This document shows, in pieces, positions 44,790 to 56,191 of a DNA stretch of 64,000 bases. The position numbers were made by a program, and so were the translations under genes. Source of the stretch: Brachyhypopomus gauderio. Lineage: Eukaryota > Chordata > Actinopteri > Gymnotiformes > Hypopomidae. The notes beneath the pieces are model-generated. The model was not told where the DNA came from. It did no database searches and saw nothing but the letters and a program-made list of their open reading frames with translations. Location: positions 372,001 through 436,000 of the forward strand of contig NW_027506913.1 in NCBI RefSeq assembly GCF_052324685.1, read 5' to 3'. Every line of letters starts with the position of its first letter. Positions within the stretch are counted from its first letter, which is position 1.

Positions 44790-46426
44790 TCAAGGCGTGC
44801 CACTCCGGGGCACGCAAGGGCAGACAGGGCAGGGAAGCACGGGGTACGGTGAGGGACAGGGGACACAGGATGGACCGGAGGAACAGACCAGGACAAAACA
44901 GGACGAGGGACCTGGGGCATGGCAGGGACCGGAGACAGGGAAGCAGAGACTGGCCAGGAGCTGGGTTGGGGCACGGCAGTACGGGCAGGGCCAGGGGGAG
45001 ACACGGGAGCAGGACCGGACGAGACAGGACTGGGAACAGACACGGGAGCGGGGCCAGGGGACAGGGCCGGGGCAAACACAGAGGCAAACACGACTTGGAC
45101 AACAGAGACCGGGACTGGAACAAAGTGAGTGACAACTCGGGGAACAGACACGGGGACCGGGACAGAGACAACACCACCAGACACAGGCACAGGAACGGGC
45201 ACAAGGACACGAACAGACACCACCACGGGGACAGGGACCAACACAGGATCCGGCGTGGACAACCTCTCCTGGGTCGCGGGGACAGCAACCCGGCGTGGAC
45301 GACCTCTCCTGGGTCGCGGGGACAGCAGCCGGCGCGGACGACCTCTCCTGGGTCGCAGGGACAGCAGCCGGCGTGGACTGCCGACGGGCTGCGGGAACGG
45401 GAACTGGCGTGGACTGCCGACGGGCAGCGGGGACGGGCCGCAGACGTGACATTACGTCCTCGGGGGGCGGAGCCGCCATACTGACGTCCTCGGGGGGCGG
45501 AGTCGCCGCACCGGCGTCCTCGGGGGCGGAGTCGCCGCACCGACGTCCTCGGGGGGCGGAGTCGCCGCACCGGCGTCCTTGGGGGGCGGAGTCGCCGCAC
45601 CGACGTCTTCGGGGGGCGGAGTCGCCGCACCGACGTCTTCGGGGGGTGGAGTCGCCGCACCGACGTCTTCGGGGGGCGGAGTCGCCGCACCGACGTCTTC
45701 GGGGGGCGGAGTCGCCGCACCTACGTCCTCGGGGGGCGTGTCCGCCGCACCGATGTCCTCGGGGGGCGTGTCCGCCATACTGACGTCATCGGGGGGCGTG
45801 TCCGCCATACTGACGTCCTCCGGGTTCCGAGCCGGCCACTCCTGGGGCGAGTGGCTACTGCATCCCCCCAAAAAATTCTTGGGGCGCCTTTGGGGAGCGG
45901 CTTCTGGGATCAGCGGAGGGAGGTCCTCTTCCACGGGGTCCGGGTTGAGCCTGGAAGAACACACAGACACACACGCCCCTTGGTGGCTCTCTCTACGATG
46001 GCTCCGCCTCCTCTGAGGCGTCGGGAGCTCGCAGTGGTTATCGAGAGCCAACCGAGGGTTAAGCCAAAGCTTGTCTGTGCGCTCGTTCCATCTGCCCGCT
46101 GCTTGCACCACAGGTTGCTCACCCCTGTGGTGTTCGCCAAGCGGGGCAGACTCACAGCGCTCAATAGGAGTCTCGTCGCGAAAGCCAGTTGTGAGAGACT
46201 GCGCTTTCTTCAGTCTGCGACGAGACTTCCTTGTTCCCACAGCGCCAGGGGTATTCCTGTCTCCGGCTCGTTCGTGCTGTAACACACAAGTGTTAAACCG
46301 CACTGAAGCAGCCAACAACTCGTTACAGCGACCAAACTCACCGGAGTCTCGCTCCCTCGCTGTGTCCTTGTATGATCCGTGGTTATGTAACGGGGCTCGC
46401 GCCACGGAGCGAGGAGACGGACACAA
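44790..46426 (-). pseudogene. Proline-rich repeat protein of LTR family C, frameshifted
   Basis: A frame of about 324 codons runs from inside the 5' LTR (no ATG at its start) through basic then acidic sequence into 10-residue repeats EDVGAATPPP (30-bp units, about 45470-45830). At about 45519 one unit has one G fewer in its G run and the frame changes; the continuing peptide (PPPEDVMSRLRPVPAARRQS) is read to about 44790 in another frame. No capsid motif is recognised. Confidence 0.6.
45470..45830. repeat. 30-bp minisatellite, about 12 units
   Basis: Units of the form CGACGTCTTCGGGGGGCGGA plus GTCGCCGCAC are repeated in tandem with few changes. Confidence 0.93.
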
Positions 46427-46839
46427 ATGCTGAGAGGAACGAGATTTATTAATGGGAATACGGCAGGGGTCATAACGGGCAGGCTATCCAGACATGAAAT
46501 GTAGACAGGCATGATCACGGACAAGGGAAACAACGAGGCAGGCTAACAATGGAAGGGCAGGCAAAACACACGGAGGACGGGTAAACCAAAACGCAAACAA
46601 CACGGCAGGACTCACGGCAAACAGGATCAGACAAAACCACGGATAACTCGACTGGGGATTACTAGGACTTAAATACAATGACATTTAACGAGGGGCAGGT
46701 GACGGTAATGACACGGGGGCGTGGTAATAAACAAGGAATCACGGAGACAAACGAGCGGGGTGGGATAAACAGGCATGGGACACAGACACAAGGGAACCCG
46801 GAGTGACAGCCAAGGGAGGGGGCGAGGCCATACGTGACA
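46386..46839 (-). repeat. 5' LTR, family C
   Basis: 454 bp, TGTAACG...CGTGACA. It contains a TATA-like box (element strand TATTTAAG, 46668-46675) and the putative RNA start near 46644. Confidence 0.92.
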
Positions 46840-46980
46840 AAGACAAAAAACTTTTTTGTTTGGCTTAGGTCTTTGTATGGCCTTGTTAAATTGTTCATGC
46901 ATTTTATTGTTTTATTTTTGTTAATTGTGAAGCATCTCATATATTTGTTTGAAAGGTGCTATACAAATAAATGATTATTG

Positions 46981-47546
46981 ACGCATAATTTCTTGAGTCA
47001 TAAACGTGACCTTCTAAATTCATTCTCCATTAAGAGAAAATGAAAAATATTTTTAAATTCTTACTATCCTTATAATGTAAAAGTGTTTAATTATAATTTA
47101 TTATTATTATATATTATTTTTTAATTGTAGCCTATGTATTTGTTATTATTATTGTTATTATGATTATTATTATTAGTAGTAGTAGTAGTAGTAGTAGTAA
47201 TAGTATTAGTAGTATTTTAATGTTTTATTATTACATTTATTACATCAAATACTAAATATTCTAATGATTAGGCTTAGTTCACTAGACTAGTTGTACGTTC
47301 ACTAAGCGTTCAGCGAGAAAATAGGAGGGAGAAAGAGCGCACTCGCTCGAAATCCGCTCGCGGTTGTAACACAACTTCCTCGCGCTGGATCTGGCAGGCA
47401 GACGTCGCTGTGTAAATTACACGTCGGGGTTTTACGGCCAATGTTTTGAACGCACAGACAGACAGGCAGACAGACGCACCTTCCAAGCGTTAAATTCCTG
47501 CAGAATAAGGATTTGGATTTAAGACCGTCGCGCTGTTACACTGAAC
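46981..47546. promoter_or_regulatory. Upstream region of KChIP gene
   Basis: It includes a (TAG)n run at about 47174-47200. From about 47280 the sequence becomes rich in CG and is the likely promoter and 5' UTR of the KChIP gene. No TATA box was assigned. Confidence 0.45.
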
Positions 47547-50500
47547 ATGAGCAGACGAAGGTGCAAGCGTCAGCTGATTAAGTTTGCCCAGCACGTGCAT
47601 CGACTGGTCACGGGGACTCTAAATTCAGGTAAGGTGTCAAAAAATAAAGAAAGAAAGAAAATATACGGTGAAAAGTGTAAATGGTGCACAAAAATATTGC
47701 ACTTCCACACCTAACACCTTAATTACATAATGAAATGTTCCACATTCGCTAGCTAACTGTTTGACTGCGTTTTTTTTGCGAGTTCTTTTTTTCTTTCTTT
47801 CGAATTCAGTTTGTTTATGCAACTGTCATTTCTACAATTACTACACTGCCTTTACGTTTACCTGTAACTAGTGTAACCTTCACATTTTTGATCAGTCAGA
47901 GCACGGGTGTCATACCTGAAAACCCTGGCTGTTTCTCTCGGTGGCCCCCCTGTTGAGAGGTGAGATAGTGAGATACTGGTTACCTGTCCGTTTGTGCAGT
48001 ACTAAAGTGAAGACCGAGTTAGGTCCGCATCAAACTGCTAAGGTAGCGATATGTGGTGTAATTTCAAAGAAGTGAGTAGGCAGATTGGTTTACAATTATT
48101 ATTGTGTCATTTGAGCTTAATCCACTTTCATTCATATTTCACTGTATCACATTTACCTTGTCACCGTTCTGATATTCTGGAATAAACTGATTATAAAATG
48201 ATTTTGCTTAATGACCTTATCTTTTGGACAAAGTGGCATTTTATCGCTGTGTATAAATTCATATTAAGGTGGGAGTCATTTTGATTGCACGCTCCATACT
48301 TAATTACTATACAATATTGGCACCTAGAGGAAATGGATCCTTCATTAAAGCAGCTAATTAGTTTACCCATGAGAGATAGGCAGAGTAAATGTAAATTCAG
48401 AGGTGCATGTCACACTCTTTTTCTCAGCTGCTCGTGTACGGTTTGCGAGACAGCTAATTGTTGACGGTTCGGATGGTTATTTTCATGTGTACTAATTTGT
48501 GCATCTGATACACACGATCAATTGATTTCTCTGCCTCGAGGGATTCCTAGCCCGTATCCCCATTTATATTACATGGGGTGCACCCCATCCAGACGCAGAG
48601 CTAAGAATAGCAGCAATGTTGATCCTTCGTTACACGGCCCATGTCACTATTTAATTAACAGTGCTCTATCACTGACATGGGAATAACAAGTTAGTGGGTC
48701 AGGAGGAATTTACGTTGTAGTGTGTCAGTTATGTTTTAGCTTGTCAAGTACAAATGTATACGTATGGCAACAGCTGCATGGTGATTTGTTTCCTGTCAGG
48801 TTATCTGTCACTTGGACGAAAAAGCAATCCTTTCTTCGTCTTAAAATTTTATAAAGTAATAACATTTTGAATAGATTAATCCCTCCACCCTCCCAGATAC
48901 ACACACACTTTATGTTGAGAAATATCATAATGTTTTCCTATTAACTTTATTATGCCACTGTCCTTAATAATGTGTCCTGGATTAGTTTTGCTTCATGGGA
49001 TCCATGTCAATCAAATGATTACAAAACAAAACATCAATAAATCAATAAAATGACCTACACGAGTAGTGATTGAGGCAACATATGACTACCATCACCAAGA
49101 CCAGGGTCATCATTAATTAATTATCAGAAAGTTAGAAAGCTAAAGAGTAATTAATGTCCAGATGTTACATTGCTCTACACAGAAGCTGTGCAAATCGCAT
49201 GGTCACAAATAATTAACTACATAATTAGTTACATAAACTATATTAGCTACATAAAAGTAAAAATATTTAACAGATTTCCATTTTTCATTTACTGACCACC
49301 AAAAAAAGTGGTGGATCAAAACAAAGGCTGATCTTAAGTGCTCTGTCTAGGTGAGTTTTCACCATGATGGTGTCCTTGGAAACTGGGGTGGTGGTGTTAC
49401 GCATTAAGAAGGACGGACTCCTTAGCTCGGGTGTCTTTAGCTGTCTGGAGTAAATGGCACTGCAGTGCATTTTTAATCAGGCTTCTTCAAGTGAAGATGT
49501 AGAGCGCTATATATATTTATATATATATATATATAAAATCATGTGCAAATATACAAGAATGGTCAGACAGTTAATAGATGTAATCCAGATGCAGTCTGTT
49601 TGGTTGACTGTAGGCTGCTGTTTACACCTGGCACTCCTGTTCAGACAAAGTACAGCAGGGGTCAGGTTTGTGCCCACTGGGGTGGTTTAGCAGCACTGAG
49701 GAGGATTACATGACCTTGGGCTGTTTCACTAGGCTCCTTTGATGTTGTTCCCAACAGCTGTAAAGTATTTCTCACTGCAATCCTTGAATGTCACTCTGCT
49801 ACCAGTAATGATGAGGTCTAAACCCTATACTAACTGCATCAGTTTCAGATGTGAGTTGTTAGAGATGGCAATGTTTAACACAGTTCTAGAAGCATATATT
49901 ATATATAAGAGTTTGCATAATGTCTAGTGTTGTATAGTGAAGTTAAAGAATGTGAAAACAGGATGCACATATATATGTTTCTTACAAGGATGTCTCTAAA
50001 TATCTAACATTTTTTATGTAATGCATTACTTAAATACATTACTTCATTCCATATTACTGTTAACTGAGTAGAATTTAGTATTGGTTATTGATAAACGATA
50101 AAATGAACATCACTATTTGGAAGCAGGCTGAGAAAACTGGACCTTTCTGTCCATGTTAACATCAAAGCCCAATTCCATTAACCCGAATGGCTTAATTATT
50201 TACACTGGTTACATCCACGCTCACACCTTGCTAAATTACACATGAGCTTCTTGAAATATAAACGTACCTGTGACCAGAAAGAGCCATAAGAAAACCTGCC
50301 TTCATAATTAAAAGGCAAACGTGTGTGTAAGGACCAGTGGTCTTAATTACAGATCCTGTCGGTACAGTGTACGGCTAGCTGCACTCCTGGGCTGAGTAAC
50401 CACTGCTATCGGGGAGGATCTTGAGGCACTTGTGTGTCACATGACATTGCTCTCATATTGCTAGTTATATGATCTTTTCCACTCAGGGTTCTTTTCAGTT

Positions 50501-53500
50501 TGGGTTTGTTGACCAATTAGAGAATTAAAGTACTGATTTATGTGTATGGTTAGGTGGTGTGCAGATGCACAGGTGGTGTACAGATGATCACGTTAAATAT
50601 GTCATATATTGGAATTATTGGTTTTCTTCAGACAGCATCTAATGAGAAAGCAACCTGGGAATTGGTGTTTCCAAAGATGGAATCACCAATCATGAAATTG
50701 TCTGGCCATCTCCAATTAACCAATTAACTGTTGTGCGGCTCTGATCCCATTACATATTCTGACGTACTGCAGAAAATGAAATCGTTGAGCAGGACGGGAC
50801 CGTGGAGCATCACCGCCCGGAAGATCCGGAGCGACTGTGTAGTCAGAGCCACTTCACCAAGAAGGAGCTCCACGTTCTATACAGGGGCTTCAAAACAGTG
50901 AGAGTTCTGTTCTGCACAACCTACCTAAAGTAAATATTTAGATATGTCATGTCTTTGTATATTAAATGTTGAAATGTGTTTATTTGGGTCAGGAGTGTCC
51001 CAGTGGTATTGTGAATGAAGATACATTCAAAAGCATTTATGCCCAGTTTTTCCCAGGAGGTAGGCACATTTACACATTTCAATCTGCTTTTGTAAAGACA
51101 TATGACATATATTTAATATATATAAATATATTATTGAATATATATAAATATTTAACATATATGAAGATATATATAAGATATATTTAACACTGACCTTTGA
51201 TATTATATGTTAGCGGTGATCCATTTCTATAATATAAAATATATATTTTATAGTAGGCTATGTGTGACGCGAGACCCGCGGCGAAGGATGAGACACGGGA
51301 TCCTTGCTTTGCGTAACAGACGTCACTTTATTTAACAGATATTGCGCAATAGCGCACGGAGAACAGAAACACTCACACAGCAACGTGTAGACTGTAGACA
51401 ACGACGAGCACAAGACACTGCGCGAACGCACATTAAATAGACAGACCACATCAACCCCACGTGATGACGAGACGAGCCACAGGTGAGACGGATAATGACA
51501 AGACGCACCCGCACCCACGGAGCTACACTGACGCAGACGAGTGGACACAGACAACGTTAACACACGCCCCAAAAGGAAGGGTTCGGGCACCGTAGCGTGA
51601 CAGACGCCCCCACCAAGGGCACTACCCGTCCCGGGGTGCCAACAGGACCGAGTGCCCCGAACCCACGTCGATGGGCGGATCCGAAGCGCCCAGTCCTGCG
51701 TCTGGGAGATGACCGCCCTCGGTGGAGAATCCGCCACGAACAGCCTAGAACACCCTCCCTGGGAAGACCGGGGAAAACACGTTAGACACATTTAACGGGA
51801 CATTTACAAACACACAAACAGGAACATTAACACACAGAGGCACGAAAGGGAAAAGGAGATTAGGCAGACATACGGGAATACATACGAAAACAGGAACGGA
51901 CACACATGACAGTGGCGCCAGGCTGCGCGCCAGGAGGAGAGCGATCAGGGGAGAGAGACCGGGAGCTGCTGGGGCTGCAGGCGCTGCGGTGGGCGGTCCT
52001 CCTCCTGCCCTCGCTGCAAACCCTCCACCGGGCGCAGCGCGGCTGGTGGACGCGCCAGGTGCAGCGCGGCTGGTGGACGCGCCAGGTGCAGCGCGGTTGG
52101 CCAACGCGCCAGGTGCAGCGCGGTTGGCCGACGCGCCAGGTGCAGCGCGGTTGGCCGACGCGCCAGGTGCAGCGCGGTTGGCCGACGCGCCAGGTGCAGC
52201 GCGACTGGTCTCTCCCCTCGGTGGACCGTAGGGCATTCCTCCTTCTCCTCTCGACCGCCCCTTGGAGCCGGCAGTGGGGTCTTCTCCCTCTGTCTCCATC
52301 GCCTCACTGCCCCAGCTCCAGCTCATGGGCTGCTCCGGGCTGCCACCCCGCGAGTAGTCCATCTCTTCTCCCTCGGAGCGATCGGAGGATGGGCCCGCCT
52401 CAGGAGTCCACCTCCCCTTTACCGTCCCGGCAGACAGCTCCGAGGGGGGAGGGCTCTCCTCCTCGTCCTCAGTGTAGGACCCCTCGTCATTTTCCTCCTC
52501 TCCGCCGTAGTCAGCGGAGAGTGCGGAGCACACCGACGGAGGGTACTCCTCGTCATCCTCCTCTCTCCCACCGTAATCTATGGTGGGCACGGAGCACACC
52601 GACGGAGGGTAGTCCTCTACATCCTCTTCTCCCCCACCATAGTCTATGGTGGAGGCGGAGCATACGGATGGAGGGTAGGCATCTTCTCCCTCACCGTAGT
52701 ATATGGTGGGGGCAGAACAAACTGAGGGAGCCTGGACTTCCTCTTCGCCTTCCTCCTCCTCCTCCGAGCCCTCATCGGCGAACTCGCCCTCTGGGGTCTT
52801 CTCGGTGGTGTAGAGCTCCACTGAGCCCACCCGTATCGGCGAGAGTTCCCTGGTGGGAGGGAGGTGTCGCTCCCTCCACATCCGCACTGCAGACTGGCGG
52901 AACATCTCTGCCCTTTCGGGATCCACGGTCTCCCGTGCCGCACACAGCATGTACGCGCACACTGGGTCTGACTTCAACTGCTCGGGAGTCGGCGTGGTGG
53001 TGTTGCGCGGGTCGGAAGAAGAGGCATGGCGTCGCTTGCTAGGGCGCTGGCCCCTCTTTGGCCGGGTGGCGTAGCCTGGCATGCTTGGGGTGTCTCTTGT
53101 CGGCTCGTCGTTCTGTGACGCGAGACCCGCGGCGAAGGATGAGACACGGGATCCTTGCTTTGCGTAACAGACGTCACTTTATTTAACAGATATTGCGCAA
53201 TAGCGCACGGAGAACAGAAACACTCACACAGCAACGTGTAGACTGTAGACAACGACGAGCACAAGACACTGCGCGAACGCACATTAAATAGACAGACCAC
53301 ATCAACCCCACGTGATGACGAGACGAGCCACAGGTGAGACGGATAATGACAAGACGCACCCGCACCCACGGAGCTACACTGACGCAGACGAGTGGACACA
53401 GACAACGTTAACACACGCCCCAAAAGGAAGGGTTCGGGCACCGTAGCGTGACACTATGTATTATGTATACTATATAGTAATAGTACTACAATGTATTATA

Positions 53501-54895
53501 GTAGCATTACATTTAATAACTAAATAAATATAAAGGTGCATAATCATGTTCCACAAAGTGTTCATTTTATGTCTATGTTCACATGATATGCATGGTTTAT
53601 TTTAGACTCATCAAAATATGCACACTTTATCTTCAAAGCATTTGATACCGACCAGAATGGCACCATCACTTTTGATGTAAGAACGTCTGGGGGGTTCCTG
53701 AATGCACCATGGGTACTGTGGGTACTTGGGTGTGTAATGTATACATATAGCAGGGCAGGAGGCGGGGCAACCTGCGGTACTCACACTCACTGCTGTGGGT
53801 CCCGCAGAAGTATGCGAGGGGTCTGTCAGTCCTCCTCCGGGGCTCTGCCGATGAGAAGCTGAACTGGACCTTCAACTTGTATGACCTCAACAAAGATGGA
53901 TACATCACCAATGAGGTGTGCAGCTCTAGAAATAATGTTAATGAGCAATGTTTTCTGAATCTGAATCTAATGTACCGCAGTCTCCCTCTCTCCTAGTTAT
54001 TTTTGTTTTTTTATTTTGAAGCCTTAAATTAAAAGTGTGTGTATGGATCCACAAAATAGCATGAAAGAGCGAAATAAACGTTTAGCAGGACCAGTAAGAA
54101 GCACTTTTACATGTTATTTACATTTTCAGGAAATGCTGGATATAATGAAAGCCATTTATGACATGAGGGGGGACTGTTTTCAACCAGGCCTAAAGGAGGA
54201 GCTTCCCCAACAACATGTGGACATTTTTTTTCAGGTACGTTTCTTTTTTTATTTTTATAAATAATAATGATGTGACGGGCAGGGTGAGCAACTTAAAAAG
54301 GAAGCGATCACGCCAAGTCTCAGGGAAAGAGGATGGTTTAATAGAAAGTGTGCAAACCAAAAACCCGTGCATTGTTCCAAATGTAGGAAATAATAACCAG
54401 CAGTCAACTGGTACAAAGACAAGACATATATAGACGAACAAACGACCCTCAGGTGAGACGGATCACGGGTCCCGCCCACCTGAGGGACGAACATCACGTG
54501 ACCAAAAACAGGACCGCTGCCGCTGTAACCGGGGGCGACCGGCAGGGGGCCCCCCCACAACGTGACAAATGAAACATGAAATAATAATTAAACACAATAT
54601 AATGTACACATGATATTAAGTGGAAAAAATAAAGGATAACCACAAAGCAAATTGAAAATTAATTTTGCCTCCACAGAAAATGGACAGAAACCAGGACGGT
54701 GTGGTCACTGTTGATGAATTTATCGATGCTTGCCAAAAAGTAACCTCACTCTCAGCTAACTGAATTGACATACTGCCCATCTTTCAATACTTTAAATCCC
54801 TTATACCTGAGCCTCTGTGATGAAAAATGTATGTTCTTTTTTCGCAGGATGACAACATAATGCGGTCTATAAGACTTTTTGAGAGCACAATCTAG
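47547..54895 (+). CDS. Kv channel-interacting protein (KChIP/KCNIP family)
   Basis: Eight exons with matching phases: 47547-47628, 50773-50897, 50993-51059, 53606-53676, 53808-53915, 54130-54234, 54677-54739 and 54848-54895 (stop TAG); 222 residues. Lengths 125, 71, 108, 105 and 63 bp are those of KCNIP genes. KChIPs are EF-hand subunits that bind Kv4 N-termini and tune A-type potassium channels. The N-terminus ([15 protein letters not shown]...TGTLNS) resembles a known alternative KChIP start. EF3 ([12 protein letters not shown]) and EF4 ([12 protein letters not shown]) are intact. EF1 is degenerate, as usual. EF2 ([12 protein letters not shown]) has Lys at position 12. One codon is missing in [12 protein letters not shown] compared with the family's FFPxGD. 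Paralogue unclear: kcnip1- and kcnip4-like residues are mixed. LTR elements lie in introns 3 and 6. Confidence 0.93.
51263..51602 (-). repeat. 3' LTR, family B
   Basis: 340 bp, TGTGACGCGAG...TAGCGTGACA on the plus strand. Related plus-oriented LTRs are at 3050-3376 and 9542-9871. Confidence 0.95.
51745..53082 (-). CDS. Gag-like repeat protein of LTR family B
   Basis: An intact 445-codon frame, starting at ATG 53082. It has a basic N-terminus ([12 protein letters not shown]), a helical block ([20 protein letters not shown] to RMWRERH, about residues 33-76), an acidic part with five PPSVCSA-type repeats each followed by DYGG (about 115-215), seven 9-residue repeats such as RAAPGASAN (about 285-350), and a hydrophobic tail rich in [10 protein letters not shown] (about 375-440). 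No capsid, zinc knuckle or polymerase motif is seen. Related broken frames exist at 8181-9400 and 2770-2938. The role is unknown; packaging of its own RNA by a helper is only inferred. Confidence 0.75.
   Translation of the reverse strand: MPGYATRPKRGQRPSKRRHASSSDPRNTTTPTPEQLKSDPVCAYMLCAARETVDPERAEMFRQSAVRMWRERHLPPTRELSPIRVGSVELYTTEKTPEGEFADEGSEEEEEGEEEVQAPSVCSAPTIYYGEGEDAYPPSVCSASTIDYGGGEEDVEDYPPSVCSVPTIDYGGREEDDEEYPPSVCSALSADYGGEEENDEGSYTEDEEESPPPSELSAGTVKGRWTPEAGPSSDRSEGEEMDYSRGGSPEQPMSWSWGSEAMETEGEDPTAGSKGRSRGEGGMPYGPPRGETSRAAPGASANRAAPGASANRAAPGASANRAAPGALANRAAPGASTSRAAPGASTSRAAPGGGFAARAGGGPPTAAPAAPAAPGLSPLIALLLARSLAPLSCVSVPVFVCIPVCLPNLLFPFVPLCVNVPVCVFVNVPLNVSNVFSPVFPGRVF
53103..53112 (-). 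promoter_or_regulatory. Putative self-primer binding site, family B
   Basis: AACGACGAGC on the element strand, 1 nt inside the 5' LTR. It is complementary to the transcript of 53251-53260 in the LTR. A TATA-like TATTTAATG (53282-53290) lies about 25 nt upstream of that site. Confidence 0.7.
53114..53453 (-). repeat. 5' LTR, family B
   Basis: 340 bp, apparently identical to 51263-51602. It contains the promoter and the predicted RNA start near 53260. Confidence 0.95.
54271..54567 (-). mobile_element. Solo LTR, family D, in KChIP intron 6
   Basis: 297 bp, TGTGACGGGCAGG...CAACGTGACA, with a perfect 5-bp TSD AATGA (54266-54270 and 54568-54572). It is the reverse-oriented relative of 34626-34921. 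Confidence 0.9.
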
Positions 54896-56191
54896 AGGCG
54901 GTTCTGCTCTTTTCTAGACTCAAAGCCTTGTGCAGATACCGAGGCTATTCTTTGGATTGCGGGTGCAGCTGTCTGCTGTGCTGTTTAGCCATCCGACAGC
55001 TCCCAGCTGACAGAGACACGAGAGACATGAACACCATAGTACTTGCTGGTACTTTGTGTTGCAGGACCACAACTGACAATGGCAATTGAGTCGAGAACAT
55101 ACACTGAGCATATTCACATTGTTAAAAGTGTATCAGCATATAAAATCAGAATTTGTTTTACATTTATTCATGTGAAGATGAGTGTAATATGACTTAAATA
55201 GCAGAATGCTAGCAGAGGCACCTTTAACTTATATTATACCTTTAACTCTCTTATTCCAAATTAATATTTTGAGCTAGTGGCTGCCCAGTGCTGAGTATGT
55301 GTGTGCTCATAGCTTCTAGTGTGTGTGAGCATGAGTTCACTAGCATGGATGGGTAAAATTTAAGAGACTCAATTTCGCTTTGGGGATAAATAAAGTCTTC
55401 TTCTTAATATTAAAGGGGATTAATAAAGCCATCTTCTTCAAAAGATAAGGCTAACCAGATGCTAATAAGCTAAACCTCATTCAGTTAAATCACCTCAGGT
55501 TTGCAATTGCTAATTTTTATTGAAAAATCTGTGAAATCTGTAAACCTTCTGTAGTGTGAAAAAAAGATCATTATATAGCACCCTGTAGCACCTTTACCAC
55601 TCCATTATATAGCCACATTACATTCCACAGGGTCCCGGCAGTGCCCTTGTCTTACCTGCATACTAATCACATGATATGATCAAGGGAACTGTAGTTGATT
55701 AAAGTCTTTGTTTGGAATGCTCTACAATGTCACCACACAAGACATTCCTGTTGCATTTGTTTGTTTCTCTTGACACCTGGGCAATAAAAATTTTCCTTTG
55801 TTTGCTAATATGGATAGATGGATTGTCTATATGATGTTGACCCTATATTTTGCATGTACAATTAATGACATTTTTGAGAACAATTTTTGTACTGAACATA
55901 TATTGGACTGTACGTTTGATGCCAGGCTGCTGTATGTAATGATTGGAAGAACTCTCAAAGGAATAGTACCTCTTTTAAATACCATGGCAATGAACATGAT
56001 TGACAGCACTTCAAAATTATAAGTCAGCATGGGAGCAACTCCAGCTCAGTATGTGTGTAGTGTTGTTAGGTGAAGTCGTTGAGACATAATTTTCTCTTAT
56101 TTGCTGTAGTGTTTGTGCTTGTACATACTGTAAATAAAGTTGTAAATGTGGAGTTATTGAGTTTACTTGCCTTTTTAAACTTTAGTAAAGG
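54896..56191 (+). other. KChIP 3' UTR and downstream sequence
   Basis: Candidate polyadenylation signals AATAAA occur at 55388, 55783 and 56133; which one is used cannot be told. No further gene is recognised. Confidence 0.45.

Larger units (their letters stand above)
44304..46839 (-). mobile_element. Non-autonomous LTR element, family C
   Basis: Two LTRs, a purine tract and a perfect 5-bp TSD AAGAC (44299-44303 and 46840-46844) define 2536 bp. The interior encodes only a repeat-rich frame with no protease, reverse transcriptase or integrase. Ten nt just inside the 5' LTR (46375-46384) are complementary to 46635-46644 in the LTR, as in families A and B. It is inserted in an L2 fragment. Confidence 0.9.
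42481..46980 (+). pseudogene. L2-type LINE 3' fragment, split twice
   Basis: Pieces at 42481-42705, 44231-44303 and 46840-46980 join into one L2 3' end. The first encodes LNEGKTEVLILGPN, the third is a tail ending GTGCTATACAAATAAATG. The gaps are a Harbinger element and an LTR element, each with exact target duplications, which proves that the pieces belong together. Confidence 0.82.
51263..53453 (-). mobile_element. Non-autonomous LTR element, family B, complete
   Basis: Two 340-bp LTRs (51263-51602 and 53114-53453) that look identical, a purine tract (51603-51616) and a perfect 5-bp TSD CTATG (51258-51262 and 53454-53458) define 2191 bp in KChIP intron 3. The interior holds one open frame and no polymerase genes. 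Identical LTRs point to a recent insertion. Confidence 0.95.

Noticed and set aside
44774-45783. Long plus-strand frames rich in Gly, Arg and Asp (GDRDRD-type peptides)
   Set aside because: They are shadows of the G-rich minisatellite and LTR interior of family C; the element is read on the minus strand.
51906-53042. 378-codon plus-strand frame opposite the family B protein
   Set aside because: It is the antisense of the repeats of the gag-like frame; LTR orientation and start context favour the minus strand.
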